Assembly (NCBI RefSeq): GCF_000013625.1
Contig: NC_009659.1
Location: 1,426,001 to 1,490,000 of the forward strand
DNA length: 64,000 bases
Direction: 5' to 3'
DNA from: Janthinobacterium sp. Marseille
GTDB lineage: Bacteria; Pseudomonadota; Gammaproteobacteria; Burkholderiales; Burkholderiaceae_D
Notes under the pieces: generated by a model
The model's input: the letters and a program-made list of their open reading frames with translations, nothing else
The model's database searches: none
What the model was told of the DNA's origin: nothing
Shown: positions 9,773 to 21,506 of the stretch, one piece after another
Numbering within the stretch: position 1 is the first letter of the stretch
Layout of the letters: every line of letters starts with the position of its first letter
Translations under genes and position numbers: made by a program

Positions 9773-10451
9773 ACATGTATTGGCGTGCCGCAATCTGGCA
9801 AAGACTTTCACGCAAGGGAAGTATTCGGTCAATGTATTGAAGGATGTGAACCTGGATATCGTCAAGGGCGAGCGCGTCGCGATCGTCGGTGCATCCGGTT
9901 CCGGCAAATCAACCTTGCTGCATTTGCTCGGTGGGCTTGATACGCCGAGTGCCGGTTCGGTAACCTTGCTGAACCAGGACTTTGCAACGCTGGATGAAAA
10001 GAAGCGTGGCGACCTGCGCAATAAATCATTGGGTTTCGTTTATCAGTTCCACCATTTGTTACCGGAATTTTCGGCGCTGGATAATGTGGCGATGCCGCTG
10101 ATGATACGGCGCGTACCGCGTTCCGAAGCGCATGAAAAGGCGCGTGCCATCCTGGCGCGGGTCGGGCTTGAACATCGCGTCACGCACGTGCCGGGCGAAT
10201 TGTCCGGCGGTGAGCGGCAACGCGTAGCCTTGGCGCGTGCGCTGGTGACACAGCCGGCTTGCGTACTGGCCGATGAGCCTACCGGTAACCTGGATCGGGT
10301 CACTGCACACAAGACCTTCGACCTGATGCTGGAATTGTCGCGTACGCTGGGGACTGCATTTATCATCGTCACACATGATGTTGAACTGGCCACGCACTGC
10401 GACCGGATCATGCGCTTGTCGGATGATGGTTTGCACCCTTATACGGATTGA
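9765..10451 (+). CDS. lolD: Lipoprotein-releasing ABC transporter ATPase LolD
   Basis: A 228-residue ATP-binding subunit powering lipoprotein release by LolCDE. Walker [10 protein letters not shown] is at 42-50, the ABC signature LSGGE at 146-150, and Walker B VLADEP at 167-172, followed by TGNLD, typical of the LolD/MacB class. The LolD-specific stretch [21 protein letters not shown] is present. The ATG lies inside the end of lolC, so the two are co-translated. Confidence 0.96.
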   Translation: MSEHVLACRNLAKTFTQGKYSVNVLKDVNLDIVKGERVAIVGASGSGKSTLLHLLGGLDTPSAGSVTLLNQDFATLDEKKRGDLRNKSLGFVYQFHHLLPEFSALDNVAMPLMIRRVPRSEAHEKARAILARVGLEHRVTHVPGELSGGERQRVALARALVTQPACVLADEPTGNLDRVTAHKTFDLMLELSRTLGTAFIIVTHDVELATHCDRIMRLSDDGLHPYTD

Positions 10452-10512
10452 TGTTTTTCCTGGATAGCCATGGATGATTTGTACTTCCATCATCTGATTG
10501 CGCATTGCTGAC

Positions 10513-11310
10513 ATGTGGGTCGATACGCACTGTCATCTGGATGCAGCAGAGTTTGCGGGTGTCGAAGATGCCGTCGCAGAGGGCGCTGCGCAGAAACAGG
10601 TCAGCATGATCGTGATCCCGGCGGTTGCGCGCGATAATTTCGTGACGGTGGCGGAGCTGGCACGCAAGCATGGCAATTGCAGTTATGCGCTGGGCATCCA
10701 TCCTATCTATGTGCCGCGGGCACAGGAAAGTGATCTTGCCTTGCTGCGCGAGACTGTGGCTGCGGCCATGAACGATACGCGCTTCGTCGCCCTGGGTGAA
10801 ATCGGGCTGGATTTCTTTGTGCCTATGCTGACGACACCTGAGATGCGCGAGAAGCAGGAGTTCTTCTACGCCGAGCAACTCAAGATCGCACGTGATTTTG
10901 ACTTACCGGTCTTGCTGCATGTGCGGCGTTCGCAAGATAGCATCCTCAAGTACTTGCGTCGTATCAAGGTGGTCGGTGGTATCGCGCACGCATTCAACGG
11001 CAGCTTCCAGCAAGCGGAAACCTTTATCTCACTCGGTTTCAAATTAGGGTTTGGAGGCGCGATGACTTTCACCCGTGCGCTTCAAATCCGGCGCATGGCA
11101 AGCACCTTGGCGCTGGAATCGATTGTGCTGGAAACCGACGCACCGGATATTTCACCGGCCTGGTTGCACCCGCAGCGTAACAGCCCGGAAGAATTACCCA
11201 ATATAGGCCAGGTCCTGGCCGAACTGCGTGGATTGCCACTGGATGCCGTCGCGCGGCAGACGACTGCCAATGCCCTTGCCGTGATGCCGCGGCTGGGCAG
11301 CTTTATTTAG
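10513..11310 (+). CDS. TatD-family metal-dependent deoxyribonuclease
   Basis: A 265-residue TIM-barrel metallohydrolase of the TatD/YcfH/YjjV group, which have 3'-5' exonuclease or endonuclease activity on DNA. The N-terminal metal site DTHCHLD gives His6 and His8; ALGEIGLDF carries the conserved Glu, LHVRRS a further metal His, and ETDAPDISP the catalytic Asp. ATG 10513 is chosen over a TTG five codons upstream. It follows lolD by 61 bases and precedes comEC by eight, so co-transcription with comEC is likely. Confidence 0.9.
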   Translation: MWVDTHCHLDAAEFAGVEDAVAEGAAQKQVSMIVIPAVARDNFVTVAELARKHGNCSYALGIHPIYVPRAQESDLALLRETVAAAMNDTRFVALGEIGLDFFVPMLTTPEMREKQEFFYAEQLKIARDFDLPVLLHVRRSQDSILKYLRRIKVVGGIAHAFNGSFQQAETFISLGFKLGFGGAMTFTRALQIRRMASTLALESIVLETDAPDISPAWLHPQRNSPEELPNIGQVLAELRGLPLDAVARQTTANALAVMPRLGSFI

Positions 11311-11318
11311 GTAGCGGC

Positions 11319-13733
11319 ATGCGTAGCACCATCATCGGTTTTGTTATCGGTGCTGCGTGGCTACAAACGCGGGCGACGCTGCCGCAGTATTTTTCCATCC
11401 TGTTATTGCTGATTGCTGCCTGTGTACTGTTGGCGCTGGCCCGCCATTCCATCCTGCATAAATTCAAGACGCCTTTGCTTGCACTATTCGGTGCAGTGCT
11501 GGGTTTTGTCTGGGCGGCTTTGTTTGCGCAATATTATTTGTCGCATGAATTACCGAAGGAACTGGAGGGCAAGGACATCACCGTCATCGGTACCGTTGCC
11601 AGCCTGCCCAATTATTTCGAACGTGGCGTGCGTTTCAATTTTGCGGTGGAAGAAGTATTGCCGCTTGATGGCGTCGCCCCGGCTATTCCACGCAAGCTGG
11701 CTCTGTCCTGGTATTCGTCATTCAATCCGCAAGACAGGCAGGGCATCGGTGAGATCCATGCAGGGGAACGCTGGCAACTGACCTTGCGCCTGCGTCGTCC
11801 GCATGGCAATGCCAATCCCTATGGCTTCGATTATGAGCGCTGGCTGCTGGAGCAGAATATCCGGGCGACCGGCTATGTGCGTCCCGATCAAAAGGCGGAA
11901 TTCAAGAATGAACGCTTGGCACCGTTTGTATTCAGTTTCAATAATGTCGTCGAGCGTAGTCGTGGCTGGCTACGTGCCCGCATCGAACAAACATTACAGG
12001 GACAGCCCTATGCCGGTGTGATCGTGGCCTTGGTGGTGGGTGACCAGCGCGCGATCAGCCAGCCGGATTGGGCGGTGTTTAACCGGACCGGCGTCTCGCA
12101 TCTGATTTCAATTTCGGGTTTGCATATCACGATGATTGCGGCCATGTTCGCCGGCCTCGTGTTTGCATTGTGGCGACGTTCCTTCTTTACTTCGGCCAGC
12201 CTGCCTTTGCGCTTGCCGGCACAAAAGGCAGCTGCACTGGCGGGTGGCCTGGCAGCATTGGTGTATGTCTTGCTGGCCGGTTCCGGCGTGCCGGCGCAAC
12301 GCACGCTGTATATGTTGACGGTCGTGGCACTGGCCTTGTGGTACGGGCGGCTTACCAGTGTTTCCTATGTCTTGTGCCTGGCCTTGGGTGTCGTGGTCTT
12401 GCTGGATCCATGGTCGGTGCTGGGGCCGGGCTTCTGGTTATCCTTCGGCGCGGTGGCGGTGATCCTGTACGTGAGCGTCGGACGTGCGCGGGCTCCGGTG
12501 AAGGCAGGGCAGTCACGTTGGCGTGTTGCCTTGCGGAATGCAGGAATGACGCAGTACGCGGTGACCATCGGCCTGGTGCCGCTGACTGTACTCATGTTTG
12601 GCCAGGCTTCGCTGGTCAGTCCGCTTGCCAATGCCATAGCGATCCCGCTGGTCAGTTTCCTCGTGACGCCGTTGGCATTGGTCGGTAGTGTCTTGCCGGC
12701 ACCTTTGTCCGGATGGTGTCTGCAAGTTGCACACTGGCTGGTACAGGAGCTGGCACAGCTGTTGACCTGGATGAGCAGTTGGCAACTGGCGGTCTGGACT
12801 GTGCCGATTCCAAGCTGGTGGATGTTTGCACTGGCCTTGTTCGGGACGGTATGGATGCTGGCGCCACGTGGCTGGCCGGCCCGTTACCTGGGTTTGTTTG
12901 CATGGCTGCCTTTGCTGCTGAATACGGCGACGCATCCGCGTGCCGGTGAAATGTGGGTGACGGCATTCGATGTCGGGCAGGGTATGGCCTTGCTGATTGA
13001 AACGGAAAAACATCGTCTCCTTTACGATACCGGCCCGGTGTATTCGCCTGAATCGGATGGCGGCAATCGCGTCATCCTGCCTTACCTGCATGCACGCGGC
13101 ATCAATAAGCTGGACGGTATGATGATCTCGCATAGCGATAACGATCATTCCGGAGGTGCTTTATCCATCCTCAAGGAAGTCAACGTTGCACAACTGTCGA
13201 CTTCCTTGCCGCTCGATCATCCGATTGTGGATAGCGGGTCGTCGCACCAGCGTTGTGCGGCAGGGCAGGCATGGGAATGGGATGGTGTGCGCTTTGAAGT
13301 GCTGCATCCGCCGCAGGACCTGTATGAAAGCACCAAGTGGAAACCGAATGCGCGCAGCTGTACGCTGAAGATAACGCTGGGCGAGTATGGGATCCTGTTG
13401 CCGGGTGATATAGAGAAAAGGCAGGAAGCGGCGCTGGTTGCCAGCGACCCGGAAAGCCTGCGTGCGAATATTTTGCTGGCGCCGCATCACGGTAGCGGTA
13501 CCTCATCGACCGAAGCTTTCCTGCGAGCGGTCAATCCGCAGTTCGCGATATTCCAGGTCGGTTACCGCAATCGCTACCGCCACCCGAAGCAAGAAGTCTA
13601 TGATCGTTATGGTGCATTGGGGATTTCACGTTTGCGCAGCGACGACACCGGGGCCATCAGCCTGCGCTTCGGTTCGCAAATGCAGGTCAGCGATTACCGA
13701 AGCGAGCATGCACGCTACTGGTACGGGCGTTAG
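11319..13733 (+). CDS. comEC: DNA internalization competence protein ComEC/Rec2
   Basis: An 804-residue inner-membrane channel for uptake of transforming single-stranded DNA. It has N-terminal membrane helices, a soluble OB-type DUF4131 region (about 80-200), a Competence-domain membrane core containing NRTGVSHLISISGLHITMIA, and a C-terminal beta-lactamase-like domain. The latter has AFDVGQGMALLIE, the metal motif HSDNDH at 605-610 and LLAPHHGSGTSS. All domains are present and intact, which suggests a functional uptake channel. The gene overlaps nothing and ends 216 bases before pyrG. Confidence 0.95.
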   Translation: MRSTIIGFVIGAAWLQTRATLPQYFSILLLLIAACVLLALARHSILHKFKTPLLALFGAVLGFVWAALFAQYYLSHELPKELEGKDITVIGTVASLPNYFERGVRFNFAVEEVLPLDGVAPAIPRKLALSWYSSFNPQDRQGIGEIHAGERWQLTLRLRRPHGNANPYGFDYERWLLEQNIRATGYVRPDQKAEFKNERLAPFVFSFNNVVERSRGWLRARIEQTLQGQPYAGVIVALVVGDQRAISQPDWAVFNRTGVSHLISISGLHITMIAAMFAGLVFALWRRSFFTSASLPLRLPAQKAAALAGGLAALVYVLLAGSGVPAQRTLYMLTVVALALWYGRLTSVSYVLCLALGVVVLLDPWSVLGPGFWLSFGAVAVILYVSVGRARAPVKAGQSRWRVALRNAGMTQYAVTIGLVPLTVLMFGQASLVSPLANAIAIPLVSFLVTPLALVGSVLPAPLSGWCLQVAHWLVQELAQLLTWMSSWQLAVWTVPIPSWWMFALALFGTVWMLAPRGWPARYLGLFAWLPLLLNTATHPRAGEMWVTAFDVGQGMALLIETEKHRLLYDTGPVYSPESDGGNRVILPYLHARGINKLDGMMISHSDNDHSGGALSILKEVNVAQLSTSLPLDHPIVDSGSSHQRCAAGQAWEWDGVRFEVLHPPQDLYESTKWKPNARSCTLKITLGEYGILLPGDIEKRQEAALVASDPESLRANILLAPHHGSGTSSTEAFLRAVNPQFAIFQVGYRNRYRHPKQEVYDRYGALGISRLRSDDTGAISLRFGSQMQVSDYRSEHARYWYGR

Positions 13734-13906
13734 CCGCTGGCGTTGCGATTTTTGTATTTCCAGCGCTTTGACCAGGGGATGCCCAAAGCCTTGTCCGGCA
13801 AGGCTTTGCCGATCCGTCCCGTGCTGCGGCGGGATTGAAACCCGGGAATTTGTTTCGGCCGCTTTAAATTCATCTGAAAACCTCGAAGAACCGGGCGGGT
13901 TTGCGG

Positions 13907-13912
13907 TATAAT
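13907..13912 (+). promoter_or_regulatory. Probable -10 box of pyrG
   Basis: A perfect TATAAT lies 37 bases upstream of the pyrG ATG. I found no good -35 box at 16-19 bases (the best has three matches), so the promoter may depend on an activator or other upstream sequence. The remaining 13734-13949 interval shows no gene. Confidence 0.55.
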
Positions 13913-13916
13913 TTGA

Positions 13917-15593
<1,677 letters not shown>

Positions 15594-15667
15594 ACGCAGC
15601 AAAGAGTATCGAAGCAGCTTCCATATTCATACAAACGTTAAAAGAATTTGTAATTTAGGAGAATTAG

Positions 15668-16951
<1,284 letters not shown>

Positions 16952-16957
16952 TCGATC

Positions 16958-16995
16958 ACCGGTCATACAGCGATGCTGGATGACCGGTTCTTTCT
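16958..16995 (+). terminator. Possible terminator or attenuator after eno
   Basis: A nine-base stem ACCGGTCAT / ATGACCGGT with a 13-base loop, followed by TCTTTCTTG. The T-tract is interrupted, so termination is probably partial and ftsB may be reached by read-through. Confidence 0.55.
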
Positions 16996-17007
16996 TGTAC
17001 ATGTCCG

Positions 17008-17340
17008 ATGCGCCTCATTATTCTTTGTCTCGCAGCGCTGGTGGTGCTGATCCAATTCCCGCTATGGCTGGGAAAGGGTGGCTGGCTGCGCGTGTGGGAC
17101 CTGGATCACCAGGTAGTGGCGGCACAAAAAAAGAATGACGAACTCAAGGCGCGTAACGCCAAACTGAATTCCGAAGTGCAGGATTTGAAGGAAGGTACCG
17201 GCGCAGTGGAAGAACGCGCCCGTTACGAACTTGGCATGATCAAGGAAAACGAAGTGTTCGTGCAGATCCTTGATCCAAACAAGAAATCCACTTTCGTCTC
17301 GATTCCCCCGCCTGTAGTAGAGCCCAAAGAAAAACGCTGA
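17008..17340 (+). CDS. ftsB: Cell division protein FtsB
   Basis: A 110-residue bitopic divisome protein that joins FtsL and FtsQ at the septum. It has a short cytoplasmic start, one membrane helix (about 3-21), then a coiled coil (about 30-65) and the conserved region [22 protein letters not shown]. The proline-rich C-terminal tail (after residue 95) is longer than in E. coli FtsB. Its position after eno is the usual one. Confidence 0.93.
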
Positions 17341-17345
17341 ACGAT

Positions 17346-17376
17346 ACGCGTGCTGCATATACATGCAGGCACGCGT
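17346..17376. terminator. Hairpin between convergent ftsB and hslO
   Basis: Outer stem ACGCGTGC / GCACGCGT with inner TGCA / TGCA and a short loop in the 48-base gap between the stop codons. There is no long T-run on either side, so its role as terminator is likely but not certain. Confidence 0.55.
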
Positions 17377-17388
17377 CCTTGATATGAC

Positions 17389-18315
17389 TTAATGCTTGAT
17401 CGGGCTGGCCGGGATCAGGGTTTCCACCGGTGCTTCAGTCACGAACAATTGGGCGCAATCGACCGGGTCAAATTCGTAATGCTGGCCGCAGAAGTCGCAG
17501 TCTATCGCCAGTTTCCCCATTTCTTCCAAAGCAGAGTCCACTTCCGCCTGGCCCAGCATTTTCAGCATGGAGCCGACTTTTTCACGCGTGCAGCTGCACA
17601 GGAAGTTCGGATGTTTCGGATCGAAAATGCGGATGTCTTCTTCCCAGAACAGGCGACGCATCACGGTTTCGATATCGGTTGAAAGCAGCTCTTCGGTACG
17701 CAGCGTGGAAGCCAGCATCACCGAACGATCCCATGGTTCCATCTCATCGCCGCTGACAGCCTTGATGCCACCTTCGTGCGGCAGCTTCTGCAGCAGCAAG
17801 CCGCGTGACACATTGGCGTCTGCCGCCAACCACAGGCGGGTATCCAGTTGTTCCGAGCGCATCATGTAATTCTCGATCACGGTCGCCACCGATTCACCAT
17901 CCAGCGGCACGATGCCCTGGTAGGCTTGCTGGCCAGGCAGCTTGTCCTTCGGGTCCAGCGTGATGACAAAGCGGCCGCCGCCATTCAAATTGACCAGTTG
18001 CGGCAGCGTTGCGTCATCGGCGATGACTGCGGTCTCCGCCAGTTTGGCGGTAGCGCGCATATTCAGGTCGGAGTCGCATTCGACTACCAGCAGGCGCAGC
18101 GGGCCGTCGCCATGGATTTGCATCACGATGGCACCGTTGAACTTCAGGTTTGCCGACAGCAGCGCGGCGGCCGACAGCATTTCACCGAGTATGGTTTTCA
18201 CCGCAGCCGGATAGTCGCGTCGTGCCTGCACATGCTTCCATGTTTCGGAGACGTCCACCAGCTCACCGCGTACTGCAGTGTTTTCGAACATGAATTTTTG
18301 GAGTGTATCGGTCAT
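17389..18315 (-). CDS. hslO: Redox-regulated chaperone Hsp33
   Basis: A 308-residue holdase activated by oxidation and heat. The C-terminal zinc site has CxC (Cys240, Cys242) and CxxC (Cys273, Cys276) in FLCSC and CDFCGQ; oxidation of these cysteines releases zinc and activates the chaperone. The N-terminal domain keeps RGELVDVSETW and the substrate-domain glycines. It lies two bases after the gamma-carbonic-anhydrase-like gene on the same strand, so they are likely one transcript. Confidence 0.96.
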   Translation of the reverse strand: MTDTLQKFMFENTAVRGELVDVSETWKHVQARRDYPAAVKTILGEMLSAAALLSANLKFNGAIVMQIHGDGPLRLLVVECDSDLNMRATAKLAETAVIADDATLPQLVNLNGGGRFVITLDPKDKLPGQQAYQGIVPLDGESVATVIENYMMRSEQLDTRLWLAADANVSRGLLLQKLPHEGGIKAVSGDEMEPWDRSVMLASTLRTEELLSTDIETVMRRLFWEEDIRIFDPKHPNFLCSCTREKVGSMLKMLGQAEVDSALEEMGKLAIDCDFCGQHYEFDPVDCAQLFVTEAPVETLIPASPIKH

Positions 18316-18317
18316 GC

Positions 18318-18842
18318 TTATCCTATCCGTTTTAATGTATTTTTAAAGTCGCGCGCACGTTCTACATAACTGTTTGCAATGCGCTGCAAGTTGGCGACAT
18401 CCGCCTCGTTCAATGTCCGTATGGCCCGGGCAGGTGCGCCCAGGATCAGTGAGTTGTCCGGGAACTCCTTGCCTTCGGTGACCAGCGCACCCGCGCCGAC
18501 CAGGCAGTTCTTACCGATTTTTGCACCATTCAGGATAATTGCCTGGATCCCGACCAATGAGCCTTCGCCAATGCTGCAGCCGTGTATCATCGCCTGATGG
18601 CCAACGCTGACATTGTCTGCCAGTGTCAACGGGAAACCGGGGTCGGCATGCAGTACGGCACCTTCCTGCAAATTGCAGTTGCGGCCTATGGTGATGTCTT
18701 CATTGTCACCGCGTATCGCCACCTGGAACCAGACACTGGAGTTATCCATGATGGTGACGCGGCCGACGACGGTGGCGCTGTCCGTCACGTAAGCAGAAGG
18801 AGCAATGTTCGGGGCGTGTTCGCCTAATTGGTAGATGGCCAT
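18318..18842 (-). CDS. Gamma-carbonic-anhydrase-family hexapeptide-repeat protein
   Basis: A 174-residue left-handed beta-helix protein of the YrdA/gamma-CA family. Hexapeptide repeats run from about 10 to 135, and the three metal ligands are present as His65, His82 and His87, with Arg44, Asp46 and Gln59 also conserved. Family members bind zinc or iron, but many have weak or no carbonic anhydrase activity, so the reaction is not assigned. It is upstream of hslO and divergent from the ferritin-like gene. Confidence 0.9.
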   Translation of the reverse strand: MAIYQLGEHAPNIAPSAYVTDSATVVGRVTIMDNSSVWFQVAIRGDNEDITIGRNCNLQEGAVLHADPGFPLTLADNVSVGHQAMIHGCSIGEGSLVGIQAIILNGAKIGKNCLVGAGALVTEGKEFPDNSLILGAPARAIRTLNEADVANLQRIANSYVERARDFKNTLKRIG

Positions 18843-19038
18843 GTTGTCAGTAAAATGGATGCTTGTTGGCTGTACCCGGGTACGGCTTTAATCGTCTTTG
18901 ATGACAGGGCTGCATGCCTGCAGCCGGATCAATCCCCACAAATGGGGCCACATTCCTGAATTGGAAGGCCGAAAAGCGCATGAATTGGCAGCCCAGGCTG
19001 CGCAATCAGGTATAAAAGTGCTATTTTACGTTACTCAC

Positions 19039-19872
19039 ATGAATATCCCCGAATCTGCGCCCGGCGCACAGCATGAATTGCGCGCGCTGGCGCTGTATTG
19101 GGCCGGCCAGACCGATGCCGCGCTCAAGGCGGCCGGCGTGATCGAATTGGCAAAATCCTGGCATGCCGGACAACTCAGCCTGGATACCGATGCCAGTTTG
19201 CAGGCGCAAACGGCAATCCCGGGGCGTCCCGCCTTGCCAGAGCTGATCTCACCCAAGTTCGTCAAGCATCGGTCGATGCGGACCGACGAGGGGCGGGCGG
19301 CGCTGATCCATGCACTCACGCATATCGAATTCAATGCCATCAACCTGGCGCTGGACGCGATCTGGCGTTTTGCCGGCATGCCGTCGGCTTACTATGCGGA
19401 CTGGTTGCAGGTCGCAGGCGAGGAAGCCTTGCATTACTCATTGCTGGCCGGGCATTTACAGGTGCTTGGCCATCGCTATGGTGACTTTGCCGCGCATAAC
19501 AGCATGTGGGAGATGGCGGACAAGACCAGTGGCGATATCCTCGCGCGCATGGCCCTGGTGCCGCGTACGCTGGAAGCGCGTGGGCTGGACGCTACACCAC
19601 TGACACGGGCCAAACTGGCACAGGCGGGCGACCAGGCGGCAGCCGAAATCCTCGATATCATCCTGCGCGATGAGATAGGCCACGTCGCGATAGGCAACCA
19701 CTGGTACAAAGTATTGTGTGATGAGCGCGGGCTTGATCCCTTGACAACTTACGCCGATTTGGCCTTACACTACAAGGTGCCTGTATTGCGTGGGCCTTTC
19801 AACCTGGACGCCAGAAGGGCTGCCGGCTTCAGCGAACCGGAACTGGATGCACTGCAAGGTGAAGCGCAATAA
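19039..19872 (+). CDS. DUF455 ferritin-like protein
   Basis: A 277-residue helical protein of the DUF455 family. Three sites resemble a carboxylate-bridged diiron centre of the ferritin-like fold: HIEFNAINLALD, GEEALHYSLL and RDEIGHVAIGNHW, i.e. two E-x-x-H type helices plus an earlier Glu. This suggests an oxygen- or iron-handling enzyme, but no substrate is known to me. I chose ATG 19039 (MNIPESAPG), where the conserved part begins; an in-frame ATG at 18898 would add 47 residues lacking family character. It is divergent from the gamma-CA gene. Confidence 0.83.
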   Translation: MNIPESAPGAQHELRALALYWAGQTDAALKAAGVIELAKSWHAGQLSLDTDASLQAQTAIPGRPALPELISPKFVKHRSMRTDEGRAALIHALTHIEFNAINLALDAIWRFAGMPSAYYADWLQVAGEEALHYSLLAGHLQVLGHRYGDFAAHNSMWEMADKTSGDILARMALVPRTLEARGLDATPLTRAKLAQAGDQAAAEILDIILRDEIGHVAIGNHWYKVLCDERGLDPLTTYADLALHYKVPVLRGPFNLDARRAAGFSEPELDALQGEAQ

Positions 19873-20057
19873 GTTTTTGCCGCACCCGTTGTTTGCACTT
19901 GTTACACCCTGTTACTGCATGAATGGAAACTTGATTCAACGTTCTTAGTCTGATGGAAAGATTGTCGTATCGATAATCGCAATGCGTAGGGATGTTTCTC
20001 TGCCAGTGCATTTTGGTTTGAGGCATCTTTTTCGTATCACTCATAAAAGGGAAAATC

Positions 20058-20363
20058 ATGAATTCAAGCAAAACTCTACTCTCGATACTTGCAGCAAGTG
20101 TATTGATCGCGGGGCTGGCCGCCTGCCAGAAAAAAGAAGAAGTTGGCGGTCCGGCGGAAACCACCGGTCAGAAGATAGACCAGGCGGCTGCCGCTGCAGG
20201 ACAGAAAATAGATGAAGCCGCTGCCAAGGTAAGTGCCGAAGCAGAAAAAGCGAAGACTGACATCAGTCAGGGCGCTGCCAATATGACCGATGCGGCCGGC
20301 AAAAAAGTGGAAGAAGTCGGCGTGAAAATGCAGGACTCCGCGAAAGACAGCACCAGCAAATAA
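20058..20363 (+). CDS. Small lipoprotein with LEA-like 11-residue repeats
   Basis: A 101-residue lipoprotein. The signal peptide ends in LAAC with Cys23 as lipidation site. From residue 37 the mature chain divides into 11-residue units, beginning GQKIDQAAAAA and GQKIDEAAAKV and continuing in looser form to residue 91. Such amphipathic 11-mers resemble group 3 LEA proteins and YtjA/CsbD-like stress proteins; a stress-protection role is inference. AAGGGAAA precedes the ATG. It is a single gene ending at a strong hairpin. Confidence 0.78.
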   Translation: MNSSKTLLSILAASVLIAGLAACQKKEEVGGPAETTGQKIDQAAAAAGQKIDEAAAKVSAEAEKAKTDISQGAANMTDAAGKKVEEVGVKMQDSAKDSTSK

Positions 20364-20373
20364 GCTGTCCAAG

Positions 20374-20412
20374 CGAAGCGCGCCGCCGGTTCCTGACTGG
20401 CGGCGCGCTTCG
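20374..20412 (+). terminator. Terminator of the 11-mer lipoprotein gene
   Basis: A 14-base perfect stem CGAAGCGCGCCGCC / GGCGGCGCGCTTCG with an 11-base loop, followed by TTGTTT, 11 bases after the stop codon. Confidence 0.8.
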
Positions 20413-20545
20413 TTGTTTACGGCCTGTGTTTGCATTTGCCTGCAGCTGGGGGTGAAGCGCCGGACGGGCTGGAATGTAAAATGCTTAGCTGTGCTGCAGC
20501 ATTTTTTACAGCGGAATTTTTACTCACGTTTTTACTTTACTCAGC

Positions 20546-21412
20546 ATGAAGCCTTCACGCTCGGAATGGATCACTATCCGCGGTTTGCAATACCACATAC
20601 GGCATTGGGGCGAGCCGGATGCGCCTGTCCTGTTCATGCTGCATGGCTGGATGGATGTCTCGGCTTCTTTCCAGTTCCTGGTTGATGCATTGAAAGATGA
20701 CTGGCATGTGATTGCACCGGATTGGCGCGGCTTTGGGCTGACTGAACATGCAGACGGCAATTACTGGTTCCCTGATTACCTGGCGGACCTGGATGCGATC
20801 CTGCTGCATTATTCTCCGACGCGGCCGGTCAATTTGCTTGGTCACAGCCTCGGCGCGAATGTCGCCGGGATCTATGCCGGCGTGCGGCCCGGGCGGATTG
20901 CGCGTTTGATCATGCTGGAAGGTTTCGGTATGCCGGCCACGCAAGCGCAGGATGCACCGGCGCGCTTTGGTAATTGGCTGGATGAATTGCGTGAGCCGCC
21001 CGTACTGCGCAGCTATGGCAGCCCGGCAGAAGTTGCACGAAGGCTGCAAAAGAATAATCCGCGCCTGAATAATGAACGCGCCGCCTTTTTATCTGTCCAT
21101 TGGGCAGCGCCCGATAAGGATGGGCGTTGGGAGTTGCAGGCAGATCCTGCGCATCGCTTGTCGAATCCCTACCTTTACCGGATCGAAGAGGTGCTGGCTT
21201 GCTGGCGTGCCATCTCGGCCCCGGTATTGTGGGTAGAGGGTAGGCAGAGTGAATTGCTGGCGCGTTTTGGAGCTGATCCGCGCGCAGAGATTGATAAGCG
21301 TATTGCATGTATCGCCGATGCCACCATATTGTTGTTGGATGACGCCGGGCACATGTTGCAGCATGACCAGCCGGAAATGATCGCTGTCGCGATCGAGGAA
21401 TTCCTGGACTGA
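20546..21412 (+). CDS. Alpha/beta hydrolase
   Basis: A 288-residue cytosolic alpha/beta-fold hydrolase. The oxyanion region MLHGWMD (31-37), the nucleophile elbow GHSLG with Ser101, an acid residue in WVEGRQSE and the catalytic His in DDAGHMLQHD are all present. The family covers esterases, epoxide hydrolases and lactonases, so the substrate cannot be told. It is followed 94 bases later by the PHP phosphatase gene; no operon partner helps define its role. Confidence 0.87.
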   Translation: MKPSRSEWITIRGLQYHIRHWGEPDAPVLFMLHGWMDVSASFQFLVDALKDDWHVIAPDWRGFGLTEHADGNYWFPDYLADLDAILLHYSPTRPVNLLGHSLGANVAGIYAGVRPGRIARLIMLEGFGMPATQAQDAPARFGNWLDELREPPVLRSYGSPAEVARRLQKNNPRLNNERAAFLSVHWAAPDKDGRWELQADPAHRLSNPYLYRIEEVLACWRAISAPVLWVEGRQSELLARFGADPRAEIDKRIACIADATILLLDDAGHMLQHDQPEMIAVAIEEFLD

Positions 21413-21506
21413 TACTGCTTATCGTCTTTTGCCGTACAGCAAATCACCGTTATCCCGCGTACAATCGTCATATGCACCACTACTGGTGCATCACTATAGA
21501 ATTTGC

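Noticed and set aside
18898..19038. Longer N-terminus for the DUF455 protein
   Set aside because: The extra 47 residues lack family likeness and contain promoter-like sequence shared with the divergent gamma-CA gene.
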